Part shown: in pieces, positions 16,820-25,938 of the stretch
Layout: each line of letters opens with the position of its first letter
Position numbering within the stretch: the first letter of the stretch is position 1
Assembly (NCBI GenBank): GCA_903889915.1
Contig: CAISZK010000296.1
Coordinates: forward strand, 1 to 45,937
DNA: 45,937 bases
Source: an uncultured Bacteroidota bacterium
Lineage (GTDB): Bacteria > Bacteroidota > Bacteroidia > Bacteroidales > CG2-30-32-10
Reading direction: 5' to 3'
Translations under genes and position numbers: made by a program
Notes under the pieces: model-generated
Told to the model about the DNA's origin: nothing
The model's input: the letters and a program-made list of their open reading frames with translations, nothing else
The model's database searches: none

Positions 16820-18362
16820 ATTTGTAAAAAATGCTATAGGTCGTTTAGTTCCTACTGAAGTTAATGGTCGTCTTCAGATTCCTTATATGGGCGTTGGTAA
16901 ATACCACCCGGAAGGTAATAAATATGCGCCTCCTATTGTTAGTTGTTCCGATTTTCCAGCCGATGGAAACAAATTGGTAGCAACATTAAAAGATGCACTG
17001 ATCAAAGCTGGCTTACGTGATGGTATGGCTATTTCAACTCATCATCATTTCAGAAATGGTGATCTTGTAGGAAACCAAATTTTCGAAATAGCCGCAGAAC
17101 TTGGAATAAAAAACCTGACCTGGGTGCCATCTGCTTCTTTTGAATGTCATGCACCACTTGTAAAGTATCTTGAAGATGGAACCATACATCATATTGAAGG
17201 TAGTATGAATGGATCTTTGGGTAGATTCACTTCTACAAAAGGTATGAAGGGGCTGGGTATTCTCCGTTCTCATGGAGGCAGGTATCAATCAATACAGGAC
17301 GGTGAAGTAGTAATAGACATTGCTGTGATTGCCGCGCCTACGGCGGATTTCTTTGGAAATGCAACAGGTGATCGTGGTCCGGCTGCTTGCGGTTTACTTG
17401 GTTTTGCACTTGCAGATTCTCAGTATGCCAATAAAGTAATTGTTGTTACTGATAACCTTGTGCCTTTTCCGTGTTTTCCCTGGCAGATACAGGGGAATTA
17501 TGTGGATTATGTAGTAAAGGTAGATAAAGTTGGTATTCCTGAAAAAATTGTATCAGGAACAACTGAAGTAACAAAAAGCCCTGACAGATTATTGCTGGCT
17601 GAATGGACAGCCCAGTTTTGTAATGAAGCAGGTATAATAAAGGACGGATTTTCTTTTCAGGCCGGTGCCGGGGGGACTGCATTGTCAATTGGAATTTACT
17701 TTGCAGATATCTTACGTGATAAGGGAATGAAAGCACGCTTTGCACGTGGTGGCAGCAATAAATACCTTGTACAAATGCTGGAAGAAGGCCTTACTGATTT
17801 TATTCTCGATGGTCAGACATTTGATCTGGAAGGGGTAAGATCAATGAGGGAAAACTGGAATCATGTAAATACAAGTCCGTTTACCAGCTATAACTATCAT
17901 GGCAAGGGCAACTTTGCTTCAATGTTAGATGTTGTAATACTAGGAGCAACAGAAGTGGATACGAGTTTTAATGCAAACGTCGTTACTCATTCGGATGGAA
18001 TGTTACTGCATGGAATAGGAGGGTGGCAAAATTGCATTTTCTCAAAATGTACAATTCTTCCTGTTCCTTTGTTCCGTGATCGTATTCCAATAATAAAGGA
18101 TGATGTTACCACTATTTGCGGACCGGGCGAATTGATTGATGTTATCGTTACAGAAAGAGGAATTGCAATCAATCCTTTAAGAACCGACCTGATTGAAGCA
18201 ATGAAAAATTCAAAGCTTCCTGTTAAAACAATACAACAGTTAAAGAAAGAAGCAGAAGACATTTGTGGAGTGCCTGATAAAGCAAAATTTACTGATGAGC
18301 CTGTTGCTGTCGTTAAATGGGTTGATGGTACAGTGATTGATACTGTCTGGAAATTGGCTTGA
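16809..18362 (+). CDS. citF: citrate lyase alpha subunit (citrate:acetyl-ACP transferase)
   Basis: 517 aa, normal for CitF. It exchanges the acetyl group on the carrier domain for citrate, giving citryl-ACP, which CitE splits to oxaloacetate and acetyl-ACP. CoA-transferase-type motifs are visible: ISTHHHFRNGD, IEGSMNGSLG, ILRSHGGR, FQAGAGGTALSIG, FARGGSNKYLVQMLEEG, VVTHSDGMLLHGIGG and CGPGELIDVIVTERGIAINP. Together with the preceding fusion gene it supplies all three structural parts of the complex. A GGAGG motif precedes the ATG, as for the upstream gene and unlike most of the window. Two hairpins (18383-18415, 18444-18481) end the transcript. Confidence 0.93.
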   Translation: MQDKFVKNAIGRLVPTEVNGRLQIPYMGVGKYHPEGNKYAPPIVSCSDFPADGNKLVATLKDALIKAGLRDGMAISTHHHFRNGDLVGNQIFEIAAELGIKNLTWVPSASFECHAPLVKYLEDGTIHHIEGSMNGSLGRFTSTKGMKGLGILRSHGGRYQSIQDGEVVIDIAVIAAPTADFFGNATGDRGPAACGLLGFALADSQYANKVIVVTDNLVPFPCFPWQIQGNYVDYVVKVDKVGIPEKIVSGTTEVTKSPDRLLLAEWTAQFCNEAGIIKDGFSFQAGAGGTALSIGIYFADILRDKGMKARFARGGSNKYLVQMLEEGLTDFILDGQTFDLEGVRSMRENWNHVNTSPFTSYNYHGKGNFASMLDVVILGATEVDTSFNANVVTHSDGMLLHGIGGWQNCIFSKCTILPVPLFRDRIPIIKDDVTTICGPGELIDVIVTERGIAINPLRTDLIEAMKNSKLPVKTIQQLKKEAEDICGVPDKAKFTDEPVAVVKWVDGTVIDTVWKLA

Positions 18363-18382
18363 TTTTGGCCCTTGTACTATTG

Positions 18383-18425
18383 GAGACATACAGTTTAATA
18401 AATTTCTGTTGTCTCTTTATTATTA
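18383..18425 (+). terminator. terminator after citF
   Basis: GAGACA(T)ACAG pairs with CTGTTGTCTC across a 12-nt AT loop, with one bulged T, and is followed by TTTATTATTATTTT. Confidence 0.65.
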
Positions 18426-18443
18426 TTTTAACTATAACTCTTT

Positions 18444-18481
18444 AGCCATACTATACGTATAAAGTATTGTATGGCTTTTTT
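18444..18481 (+). terminator. second terminator after citF
   Basis: AGCCATAC (18444-18451) pairs with GTATGGCT (18469-18476), followed by six T. It overlaps the first codons of the long YihY ORF, which argues for the later ATG of that gene. Confidence 0.7.
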
Positions 18482-18496
18482 AATGCCACTATAATT

Positions 18497-19834
18497 ATGC
18501 GAAAATTTAAGAACTTTTTTACTAGGATTTATCATTTTATCACGCATGAAATCTGGCAAATCAGAATGGAAGACCTTCCTAAAGCCAAGGCAATTCTCGT
18601 AAGACAATTAAAGATAATTGTACTTGCTGTCAAAGGTTTTAAAGAAGATGAGTGTTCACTGAGGGCATCAGCTTTGACTTATTATGCAATGATGTCAATA
18701 GTGCCAATTGTAGCCATGACATTTGCGATTGCAAAAGGATTTGGTTTTGAAAAAAAGCTTGAAGACCAGATAACAAAATCATTTAATGGTGATGTTGAGA
18801 TTATAAAAATGGTTATAAAATTTGCCAACAACCTTATCGAAAAAGCACAGGGAGGACTCATTGCCGGTGTTGGACTTATCGTATTATTGTGGGCTGTGAT
18901 GGAAATGCTCAGTAATATGGAAGAATCCTTCAACGAAATTTGGGAGCAGAAAGAATCGCGGCGCTTTTGGAGAAAATTCAGTGACTATTTTTCGATGATG
19001 CTGATTGCTCCAATTCTTATTATAGTTTCAAGCAGTGCCACTGTTTTTGTGTCGTCTGCTGTTAGCACCATGTCGAATGAATATGCACTAATTGGTGTTG
19101 TTGGACCATTTATCTCTTTTCTTTTAAGATGGTCACCTTTTATAATTTGCTGGGTATTGTTCACTCTCGTTTATATTGTAATTCCGAACACAAAAGTAAA
19201 ATTCCGTTCAGCTCTGATAGGTGGTATTATTGCAGGAACAATTTATCAGTTGACACAAATGGGATATTTTATACTTCAACTTGAACTGATAGATGTGAGT
19301 GCTGTATATGGTAGCTTTGCTGCACTTCCCTTACTTTTTGTTTGGTTAAGGGTCAGCTGGATTGCATTGTTATTGGGTGCTGAGATTGCTTATGCAAACC
19401 AAAATGTTCATAAATTTCAACACGACCTTGATGTTGCACATATCAGTGCAAGATATAAACGAATAATTTCTTTGCTTATCACACATCTCCTGATAAAGAA
19501 TTTTTCAAAAGGAGAGAAACCTATGACAGATTCAGAAATCTCGCAAAAGCTTGCAGTTCCCGTACGAGTAATAAGGCAGGTGATTTATGAATTGAAGGAA
19601 TGCGGAATTGTTTCTGAGTTGAGAACCCACACTGAAAAAGAATTTGCCTATCAACCTGCTTTGGACATTCATCAAATGACAATACAGTTTGTTGTTGAAA
19701 AGCTGGATGACAGGGGAGAATTTGAAATGAAGCTTCATCCGACACAATCTTATAAGGCTATTACGGAGTCTATGAACGATTTCAGTAAAATGATTGAAAA
19801 CTGTGGAGCAAACAGACTTTTAATGGACATTTAA
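18497..19834 (+). CDS. YihY/BrkB-family inner membrane protein with C-terminal winged-helix-like region
   Basis: 445 aa from the ATG at 18497. The track starts at 18467, but those codons lie in a terminator hairpin. The YihY/BrkB core (about residues 45-330) has six hydrophobic segments and the family stretches LRASALTYYAMMSIVPIVAM, NMEESFNEIW, PNTKVKFRSALIGG and VYGSFAALPLLFVWLRVSW. The C-terminal 110 residues are soluble and look like a winged helix (MTDSEISQKLAVPVRVIRQVIYELKECGIVSE), an extension often seen in Bacteroidota members. The biochemical role of the family is unsettled; the old label 'ribonuclease BN' is wrong. cysK follows after 11 bp, so cotranscription is likely. Confidence 0.85.
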   Translation: MRKFKNFFTRIYHFITHEIWQIRMEDLPKAKAILVRQLKIIVLAVKGFKEDECSLRASALTYYAMMSIVPIVAMTFAIAKGFGFEKKLEDQITKSFNGDVEIIKMVIKFANNLIEKAQGGLIAGVGLIVLLWAVMEMLSNMEESFNEIWEQKESRRFWRKFSDYFSMMLIAPILIIVSSSATVFVSSAVSTMSNEYALIGVVGPFISFLLRWSPFIICWVLFTLVYIVIPNTKVKFRSALIGGIIAGTIYQLTQMGYFILQLELIDVSAVYGSFAALPLLFVWLRVSWIALLLGAEIAYANQNVHKFQHDLDVAHISARYKRIISLLITHLLIKNFSKGEKPMTDSEISQKLAVPVRVIRQVIYELKECGIVSELRTHTEKEFAYQPALDIHQMTIQFVVEKLDDRGEFEMKLHPTQSYKAITESMNDFSKMIENCGANRLLMDI

Positions 19835-19845
19835 AATAAATCAAA

Positions 19846-20772
19846 ATGAAAATTGCAAATAGTGTTTTAGAGTTAATCGGTAAAACCCCGATAGTAAAAT
19901 TAAACAAATTTTCAGATGGTTGTTTTGGCAGCTTGTATGGGAAGTTAGAATTCTTTAATCCTGCATCATCTGTCAAGGACCGGATCGCCTTAGCAATGAT
20001 TGAAGATGCGGAAAAAAAAGGCTTGATTGGAAAGAACACCGTGATCATTGAGCCCACAAGTGGTAATACCGGCATTGGGCTGGCTATGGTTTGTGCAGTG
20101 AAAGGGTATAGACTTATACTGACTATGCCCGAAAGTATGAGCATGGAACGACGCAACATTCTCAAAGGATTTGGTGCACAATTGGAGCTGACTCCTGCCC
20201 CTCAGGCAATGATGGGTGCTATCGCAAAAGCAGAAGAACTACGCAAAACGATAAAGGATTCTTTCATGCCCCAGCAATTTGATAACCCTGCTAACCCCGG
20301 GATACACAGAAAAACCACCGCTGAAGAAATATGGAATGATACTGATGGTAAAATTGATTTCTTTGTTTCCGGTGTAGGTACAGGAGGCACAATAACAGGT
20401 GTTGGGGAAATTTTGAAATCAAGAAAGCCGGCATTAAAAACAATTGCTGTTGAACCGGCAAACGCTCCTGTACTGTCAGGTGGAACATTTTCATCTCATA
20501 AAATACAAGGGATTGGAGCTGGGTTTATTCCTCAAATATTGAATAGGGATGTAATTGATGAAGTAATCACAGTTACAAATGAAGATGCATTTGATTCAGC
20601 AAAAAGGTTGATTAGAGATGAAGGTATTCTATGTGGTATTTCTTCAGGGGCTATTGCCTGGGCTGCAAAACAAGTTGCTTTGAGACCCAAAAATAAAGGC
20701 AAAATGATAGTGTTTATGGTTTGCGACACAGCAGAAAGGTATTTAAGTACGGATCTGTTTAAATTTGACTAA
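19846..20772 (+). CDS. cysK: cysteine synthase A (O-acetylserine sulfhydrylase)
   Basis: 308 aa, normal length. It makes cysteine from O-acetylserine and sulfide with pyridoxal phosphate. The PLP Lys is in SSVKDR (Lys44), the substrate loop in [12 protein letters not shown] (about 70-81), the phosphate-binding Gly loop in [12 protein letters not shown], and the C-terminal SSGAIAW motif is present. The following gene, cysE, supplies O-acetylserine and starts 1 nt after this stop codon, so the two form one operon and may assemble into the cysteine synthase complex. Confidence 0.95.
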   Translation: MKIANSVLELIGKTPIVKLNKFSDGCFGSLYGKLEFFNPASSVKDRIALAMIEDAEKKGLIGKNTVIIEPTSGNTGIGLAMVCAVKGYRLILTMPESMSMERRNILKGFGAQLELTPAPQAMMGAIAKAEELRKTIKDSFMPQQFDNPANPGIHRKTTAEEIWNDTDGKIDFFVSGVGTGGTITGVGEILKSRKPALKTIAVEPANAPVLSGGTFSSHKIQGIGAGFIPQILNRDVIDEVITVTNEDAFDSAKRLIRDEGILCGISSGAIAWAAKQVALRPKNKGKMIVFMVCDTAERYLSTDLFKFD

Positions 20773-20773
20773 A

Positions 20774-21664
20774 ATGAAAAAACATTCTGATTACAAAATG
20801 ATGATTGCTTCTGTTGTTACAGAACTAAACAACTTCAAAGAATATAGTTGGCTGCATCATAATTCACCGGAAATGCCCTCAATTGAAAAAGTTGATCAAA
20901 TCATGCTGCTTTTGAAAAAGACTATTTTTCCAGGTTTTTTCGGACATTCCAATGTTAGTGGTGATTTGTTGAATTATTTTTTGGGTGCCGATATTGATAA
21001 TATTTATCGAATGCTTTCAGAACAAATTAAAAGAGGATTTTGCTTTGATTGTAGTGATGATTCTAAAAATTGCGCAGGTTGTGAAGTGAAGGCTGTTGAT
21101 CTGGCTTCTAAATTTATTTTGCAGCTTCCGAAAATAAAAAGAAATCTTGCAACTGATGTTGTTGCCGCCTACAATGGCGACCCTGCCGCTATGAATTATG
21201 CCCAAACTATTTTTTGTTATCCAAGTATTTTGTCACTGACCTATCACCGGATTGCACATGAATTGCTGAAGTTGGGAGTGCCATTACTTCCAAGAATTAT
21301 TTCTGAAATGGCTCATTCGAAGACAGGCATAGATATACATCCGGGAGCTTCAATTGGTGAATATTTTTTCATTGATCACGGAACTGGTGTTGTGATTGGT
21401 GAAACTGCCATTATTGGCAATAATGTCAGGTTATATCAGGGTGTCACTCTGGGTGCAGTTAGTTTTCCATTGGATGAAAACAAAAAACCAATCAAAGGAA
21501 TTGTTCGCCATCCTATTGTTGAAAATGACGTGATAATTTATTCAAACTCGACTTTGTTAGGACGCATTACTATTGGCAAAGGTGCAGTTATTGGAGCCAA
21601 TATGTGGATCACCCATGATGTGCCTCCCGGTGCAAAAGAGATGAAAGAAAACAAGACAAAATAA
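20774..21664 (+). CDS. cysE: serine O-acetyltransferase
   Basis: 296 aa from the ATG at 20774; the track's earlier start is a TTG inside the cysK stop region. It acetylates serine with acetyl-CoA for cysteine synthesis. The N-terminal 160 residues are the helical, less conserved part of the long EpsC-like type. The C-terminal left-handed beta helix (about 180-290) shows hexapeptide repeats with IDIHPGASIGEYFFIDHGTGVVIGET and the catalytic His in DHGTG. Coupled to cysK with a 1-nt gap. A perfect hairpin (21667-21701) follows the stop. Confidence 0.93.
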   Translation: MKKHSDYKMMIASVVTELNNFKEYSWLHHNSPEMPSIEKVDQIMLLLKKTIFPGFFGHSNVSGDLLNYFLGADIDNIYRMLSEQIKRGFCFDCSDDSKNCAGCEVKAVDLASKFILQLPKIKRNLATDVVAAYNGDPAAMNYAQTIFCYPSILSLTYHRIAHELLKLGVPLLPRIISEMAHSKTGIDIHPGASIGEYFFIDHGTGVVIGETAIIGNNVRLYQGVTLGAVSFPLDENKKPIKGIVRHPIVENDVIIYSNSTLLGRITIGKGAVIGANMWITHDVPPGAKEMKENKTK

Positions 21665-21666
21665 GG

Positions 21667-21701
21667 TTATTCTTGAATCCCCTTTTTTTGTTCAAGAATA
21701 A
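21667..21701 (+). terminator. hairpin after cysE, probable terminator
   Basis: An 11-bp perfect stem (TTATTCTTGAA / TTCAAGAATAA) closes a 13-nt loop that itself contains TTTTTTT. The usual T-run after the stem is missing, so the terminator role is likely but not certain. Confidence 0.5.
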
Positions 21702-21976
21702 ATTGAGTTACGCATGATGAATTCAATCTAATTTGGGCCCATGCGGACTATTGATCAGTGATGATTTCTTCTGAGTCAAAAGAGGATTAGCGTACTAGAT
21801 ATTCCATAGGTTTTTCCTTTCCAAAGATCAATAAGTTTTTTTGTTAATAACATCTTAAAAGTTTTTATCATCTCTTAAGTCTTATGAATTTTTGATAATT
21901 TTGAATGATCAAATTAATCCGAAATCTTTAACCAATATTTTTTATCCAAGTTAAATTTTATCAAAAAACTTAAACT
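21702..21976. other. gene-free spacer before the collagen-like lipoprotein
   Basis: About 275 bp, AT-rich towards its right end. No gene, consensus promoter or repeat was found. Confidence 0.4.
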
Positions 21977-22780
21977 ATGAAAAAGACAGCCATTTTACCA
22001 ACCCTTTTCCTTGCATTTATCATTGCCACATTAAATTCTTGTACAAAAACTGGTCCTGCAGGACCACAAGGTAATACAGGTGCAACAGGTCCAAATCTTT
22101 CCGGCACTTTACAAGGATATGTGCAGCTTTATGATCAATATGGTTATAGAATATACACTCCCCAGGATTCATCACTTTTGCAGGTAGGGACAAACTCAAT
22201 TCGTACAGATTTGAATGGAAAATATTCTTTGACATTAACTACAGGTACCTATGATATAAATATCACATCAAGACCTGGTGGTAATTATGGCGCATCCAAA
22301 ATTCAGGGGTTACAATTTACTGGTGGTGGAACATTAGACAGGGATGCAGCTTTATCACAAGTCCCAACATTTTCGGTAATCTCAGTCACAGCCAAAGACA
22401 CCGCTTTTCCAGCAGCGAACCCTGTACACTATATTAAAATTACCGGTACTGTAAACTCAACGGATACCAAGCCCAGAACTGTTGGAGTTTTCTTTAATAC
22501 AACAGCGAACGTTTCATCAGTTCCTGCAAATTATTTATATGCTTATGATCCTACCAACCCTGTGGTTGCTGCTAATAGCACCACATTTTCTTTTAATGTG
22601 AAATCTCAAAACATTTATCTAATGACAGACCTCGTTCCCACACAGACAGTATATCTTGCAGTTTATCCTGCTGCTGTTAATTGGAACAGTACGTCCAATT
22701 ATCTGGACTATGCTTCAGACAAAAAAATCTATACTGCAATTGGATCAACTCCTGTAAATGCAAGTGCAGTGATGCAATAA
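21977..22780 (+). CDS. lipoprotein with a short collagen-like stretch
   Basis: 267 aa. Lipobox-type N-terminus (TLNSCTK, Cys at about 22). Directly after the lipid anchor come five Gly-X-Y triplets (GPAGPQGNTGATGP), then a region resembling a carboxypeptidase-regulatory-like beta sandwich (about 40-110; LQGYVQLYDQYGYRI, LNGKYSLTLTTGTYDINI) and a second beta-rich part with no family I recognise. Probably an outer-membrane surface protein. The Gly-X-Y segment is too short to form a stable triple helix by itself and may be a flexible spacer. It is convergent with the TPR gene that follows. Confidence 0.75.
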   Translation: MKKTAILPTLFLAFIIATLNSCTKTGPAGPQGNTGATGPNLSGTLQGYVQLYDQYGYRIYTPQDSSLLQVGTNSIRTDLNGKYSLTLTTGTYDINITSRPGGNYGASKIQGLQFTGGGTLDRDAALSQVPTFSVISVTAKDTAFPAANPVHYIKITGTVNSTDTKPRTVGVFFNTTANVSSVPANYLYAYDPTNPVVAANSTTFSFNVKSQNIYLMTDLVPTQTVYLAVYPAAVNWNSTSNYLDYASDKKIYTAIGSTPVNASAVMQ

Positions 22781-22816
22781 TTGGTTCATTTTTTTATTAC
22801 AGTCTTTTTTGAGATT

Positions 22817-24037
22817 TTAATTACAGATCTTCGCAGATTGTTCAATAGCTTCTTTTAATCCCATTTGAGCAGCAGTTTTCAGGTCGGCACATGCACCTGC
22901 AGTATCTTTGTTCATGTCTTTAATGGCGCCTCTCAGGTAATAAGCTTCCGCTGTGGGTTTGAATTTTATTGCATTATTCAGGTCGTCCAGTGCCAGTGTA
23001 TATTTTTTTTGATCAAAATAGAGTGAGCCTCGTTTCTCGTATGCTAATCCATTATTCGGATTTATTGTAATGGCCTTGTTATAGTCTGCTATTGCACCTG
23101 TTGTTTTTTTGAGTTTTTCATTCGCCAAAGCCCTGTAGATATAAGGAGTTTCGTCCTTTGAGTTTAGTGTAATTGCTTTTGTGAGGTCTTTAATTGCCAG
23201 ATCATAGTTGCCCAAATTGTCATAACATATTCCGCGATTAAGAAAGTCTTTTGCTTCTTTCGATTTATAAGTGGTTATCAGAACAGTATAATCTGCTGCT
23301 GCCTCCTTGTATTTTTCACTCGTCAAATAAGCTTTCGCCCGACTTGAATAAATTTTCTCATCTGCAATTTTAAGATCTATTGCAGCAGTAAAATCTTTTA
23401 TAGCTTCAGTCGTTTTTAAAAGTGAATCATTCAAAAGCCCCCTGTAATAATAAGCGTTTGCGTAATTTTTATTCAATTGAATGGTTTTGCTAAAGTCGGA
23501 AATTGCCAGATCTGATTTTTGGTATTTCATATCAGCATAACCACGCAAATAATAATAACGGGCGCTGTCAGGCTTTAGCGTAATACAAGAAGTATAATCA
23601 GCAATTGCCAGTTTATACTTTCCTTCTCTGACATAGATCTCAGCCCTTCTCAGGTATGGCGGAATGAATTTTGGCTTTATTGTAATTGCACTTGTATAGT
23701 CTGCCATTGCAGATTTATCATCGTTTTGATTAACATAAAAATTTCCTCTGTAATAAAATGCCTGGTAATAATCGGGTTTCTTTTGAATAGCCATTTTATA
23801 GTCTGCCAGTGCAAGATCAGTCTTATTCAATGTGTCATAACAGCGGCCTCTGTCGAGCCATGCATCATAATAATAAGGGCTTTGTACCACAACTTTCGTA
23901 TAAAGAACAATGGCGCCATTGATGTCGCCACGTTTCATTTTAGCCACTGCAGAATCATACATGTCATTTGCAGTCTGGCCAAAAACTTCATTAAATAGAA
24001 GCATTGTAAAAAAGAGGAGGAAAATGTTTTTCTTCAT
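22817..24037 (-). CDS. secreted tetratricopeptide (TPR) repeat protein
   Basis: 406 aa from the ATG at 24037; the longer ORF adds nine residues ahead of the natural signal peptide MKKNIFLLFFTMLLFNEVFGQ. The mature protein is an almost continuous row of about eleven TPR units of 34 residues (for example AIVLYTKVVVQSPYYYDAWLD, LAIKDLTKAITLNSKDETPYI). It is presumably a periplasmic or surface scaffold for protein-protein contacts; the partner cannot be inferred. It is divergent from bioA, with only 41 bp between the two starts, so their promoters overlap. Confidence 0.85.
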   Translation of the reverse strand: MKKNIFLLFFTMLLFNEVFGQTANDMYDSAVAKMKRGDINGAIVLYTKVVVQSPYYYDAWLDRGRCYDTLNKTDLALADYKMAIQKKPDYYQAFYYRGNFYVNQNDDKSAMADYTSAITIKPKFIPPYLRRAEIYVREGKYKLAIADYTSCITLKPDSARYYYLRGYADMKYQKSDLAISDFSKTIQLNKNYANAYYYRGLLNDSLLKTTEAIKDFTAAIDLKIADEKIYSSRAKAYLTSEKYKEAAADYTVLITTYKSKEAKDFLNRGICYDNLGNYDLAIKDLTKAITLNSKDETPYIYRALANEKLKKTTGAIADYNKAITINPNNGLAYEKRGSLYFDQKKYTLALDDLNNAIKFKPTAEAYYLRGAIKDMNKDTAGACADLKTAAQMGLKEAIEQSAKICN

Positions 24038-24078
24038 GTTCACTTTTAATATTAATTTAGCCATACAAAATTAATGAA

Positions 24079-25368
24079 ATGAATCTAACAAAACGCGATC
24101 GTGAAATAATCTGGCACCCGTACACCCAAATGAAAGATTCATCAGTGATTGGAATTGTGAAAGGGGAGGAGGCTTACCTTTTTGATGAGGAAGGAAACAA
24201 GTATATTGATGCTGTTTCTTCATGGTGGGTGAACACACTCGGACATTCAAACAAATATATTGCTGAAAAAATTTCAGAACAACTTTATACACTCGAACAT
24301 GTAATTTTCGCCGGGTTTACGCATCCCAAAGCAGTTGAGATTGCTGAACGATTGCTGAAACACCTGCCTGCAAACCAGAAAAAAATATTTTTTTCTGACA
24401 ATGGTTCTACAGCCATTGAAGTAGCATTGAAAATGGCAATTCAATATTGGGAAAATAAAAAGATCGGGAAGAATAAGATCATTGCTTTTCGGGATGCATA
24501 TCATGGCGATACTTTCGGAGCAATGTCAGTGAGTGGACGTGGCGTTTTTACACAACCATTTAACAGGTTTCTTTTTGATGTGGAATTTATTGACACTCCT
24601 GTAAAGTTGAAAGAAAACGATTCTTTCAGACAATTGGAGAAGGCAGTTGTATCCGGGAATATCGCTGCATTTATTTTTGAACCTCTTGTATTGGGTGCCG
24701 GTGGTATGATCATGTATGAACCCGAAATACTGGAAAAGATGATCAGTTTCTGTAAAGCGAATCATGTTATTACCATTGCCGATGAGGTTATGACAGGATT
24801 TTACAGGTCAGGTAATTTTTTCGCAACTGATATTATTGCTGAGAAGCCCGATATTTTCTGTCTTTCAAAAGGAATAACAGGTGGAGTGATGGCAATGGGA
24901 GTAACATCCTGTTCACAAGAAATTTTTGATGCTTTTCTTTCGGATGATAAAACAAAAACTCTTTATCATGGCCATTCTTACACTGCCAATCCCATTGCCT
25001 GCACTGCTGCAACTGCAAGTATGGATTTGTATGAGGAACCTTCTTGTTATGCAAATATCAAAAGAATTGAAGAGAAGCATAAAGTGTTTTTTGAGAAGAT
25101 CAAAAATCATTCGTCTATCCTTGACATTCGTCAAAAAGGTACTATTATAGCTTTGGAATTATATGCTGATGAAGACACATCCTATTTGAATTCTTTGCGC
25201 GATAAAGCTTATGCTTTCTTTTTAAACAAAGGAATTATTCTTCGCCCGCTTGGGAACATTATTTATGTCCTTCCACCATATTGCATAAGCAATGATGATC
25301 TCGATTACATTTATCAGTCAATTGAAGAATTTTTAAATACCCAAATAAAATCAGGGAAAAGAACATAA
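24079..25368 (+). CDS. bioA: adenosylmethionine-8-amino-7-oxononanoate aminotransferase
   Basis: 429 aa, normal for BioA. It converts KAPA to DAPA in biotin synthesis with PLP, using SAM as amino donor. Visible motifs: IIWHPYTQM at the N-terminus (BioA-specific, includes the substrate Tyr), DAVSSWWVNTLGH, FFSDNGSTAIEVALKMA, AYHGDTFGAMSV, the PLP Asp in ADEVMTGFYRSG and the PLP Lys in LSKGITGG (about residue 264). No other biotin gene is in the window. It is followed after 34 bp by a J-domain gene and may share a transcript with it. Confidence 0.95.
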   Translation: MNLTKRDREIIWHPYTQMKDSSVIGIVKGEEAYLFDEEGNKYIDAVSSWWVNTLGHSNKYIAEKISEQLYTLEHVIFAGFTHPKAVEIAERLLKHLPANQKKIFFSDNGSTAIEVALKMAIQYWENKKIGKNKIIAFRDAYHGDTFGAMSVSGRGVFTQPFNRFLFDVEFIDTPVKLKENDSFRQLEKAVVSGNIAAFIFEPLVLGAGGMIMYEPEILEKMISFCKANHVITIADEVMTGFYRSGNFFATDIIAEKPDIFCLSKGITGGVMAMGVTSCSQEIFDAFLSDDKTKTLYHGHSYTANPIACTAATASMDLYEEPSCYANIKRIEEKHKVFFEKIKNHSSILDIRQKGTIIALELYADEDTSYLNSLRDKAYAFFLNKGIILRPLGNIIYVLPPYCISNDDLDYIYQSIEEFLNTQIKSGKRT

Positions 25369-25402
25369 TATTTGGCGGGTTTTTGCGTTATTCAAATAGA
25401 CC

Positions 25403-25921
25403 ATGCAAACGGATTATTATAAAATATTAGGTTTGACACCATCGGCTACACCTGAACAGATCAGGCAAGCTTACAGGACCAAAGCCAAACTTTACCATCC
25501 TGATATCAATAATAATCCAAATGCCAAAGTTCTTTTCCAGCTGATCAATGAGGCATATCAGGTATTGGTGAATCCTGACAAGAAAAGATGGTATGATTTT
25601 AAGTTAAAATATCCAACAACAACGGGTATCAAGCCTGAACCTGCGAGAAGGAGGGCTGCTACTTACGAATCATATTACCGGGCACAAACGCGTGCTGAGC
25701 AGGAAAAGAAGGAGGAAAAAGAGTTTAGAAAATACAGGAAAACCTTTCTCGATAATTTTTTGTTCTATTTTCTTGTTGTAGCAGGAGCAGTCGCAATTTT
25801 GTTTGATGTCATAAATTTCTTTGATGACAAGGTAAGCCAGAAAAGTGTGGCTGGAATTATTTTCGGTGTGTGGTTTTTGTTCCTTTTATTTTACGGTTGG
25901 AATTTGATGAGTAAAAAATAA
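25403..25921 (+). CDS. membrane-anchored J-domain protein
   Basis: 172 aa. The J domain occupies residues 3 to about 66 (YYKILGLTPSATPEQIRQAY, HPD at 32-34, INEAYQVLVNPDKKRWYD) and would stimulate a DnaK-type ATPase. A charged linker follows, then two hydrophobic segments (about 113-133 and 146-166), so the J domain probably sits on the cytoplasmic face of the membrane. There is no Gly/Phe-rich or zinc region, so it is not DnaJ itself. Downstream of bioA on the same strand and convergent with aroE. Confidence 0.85.
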   Translation: MQTDYYKILGLTPSATPEQIRQAYRTKAKLYHPDINNNPNAKVLFQLINEAYQVLVNPDKKRWYDFKLKYPTTTGIKPEPARRRAATYESYYRAQTRAEQEKKEEKEFRKYRKTFLDNFLFYFLVVAGAVAILFDVINFFDDKVSQKSVAGIIFGVWFLFLLFYGWNLMSKK

Positions 25922-25938
25922 AGGTATTCTTCGCATTT

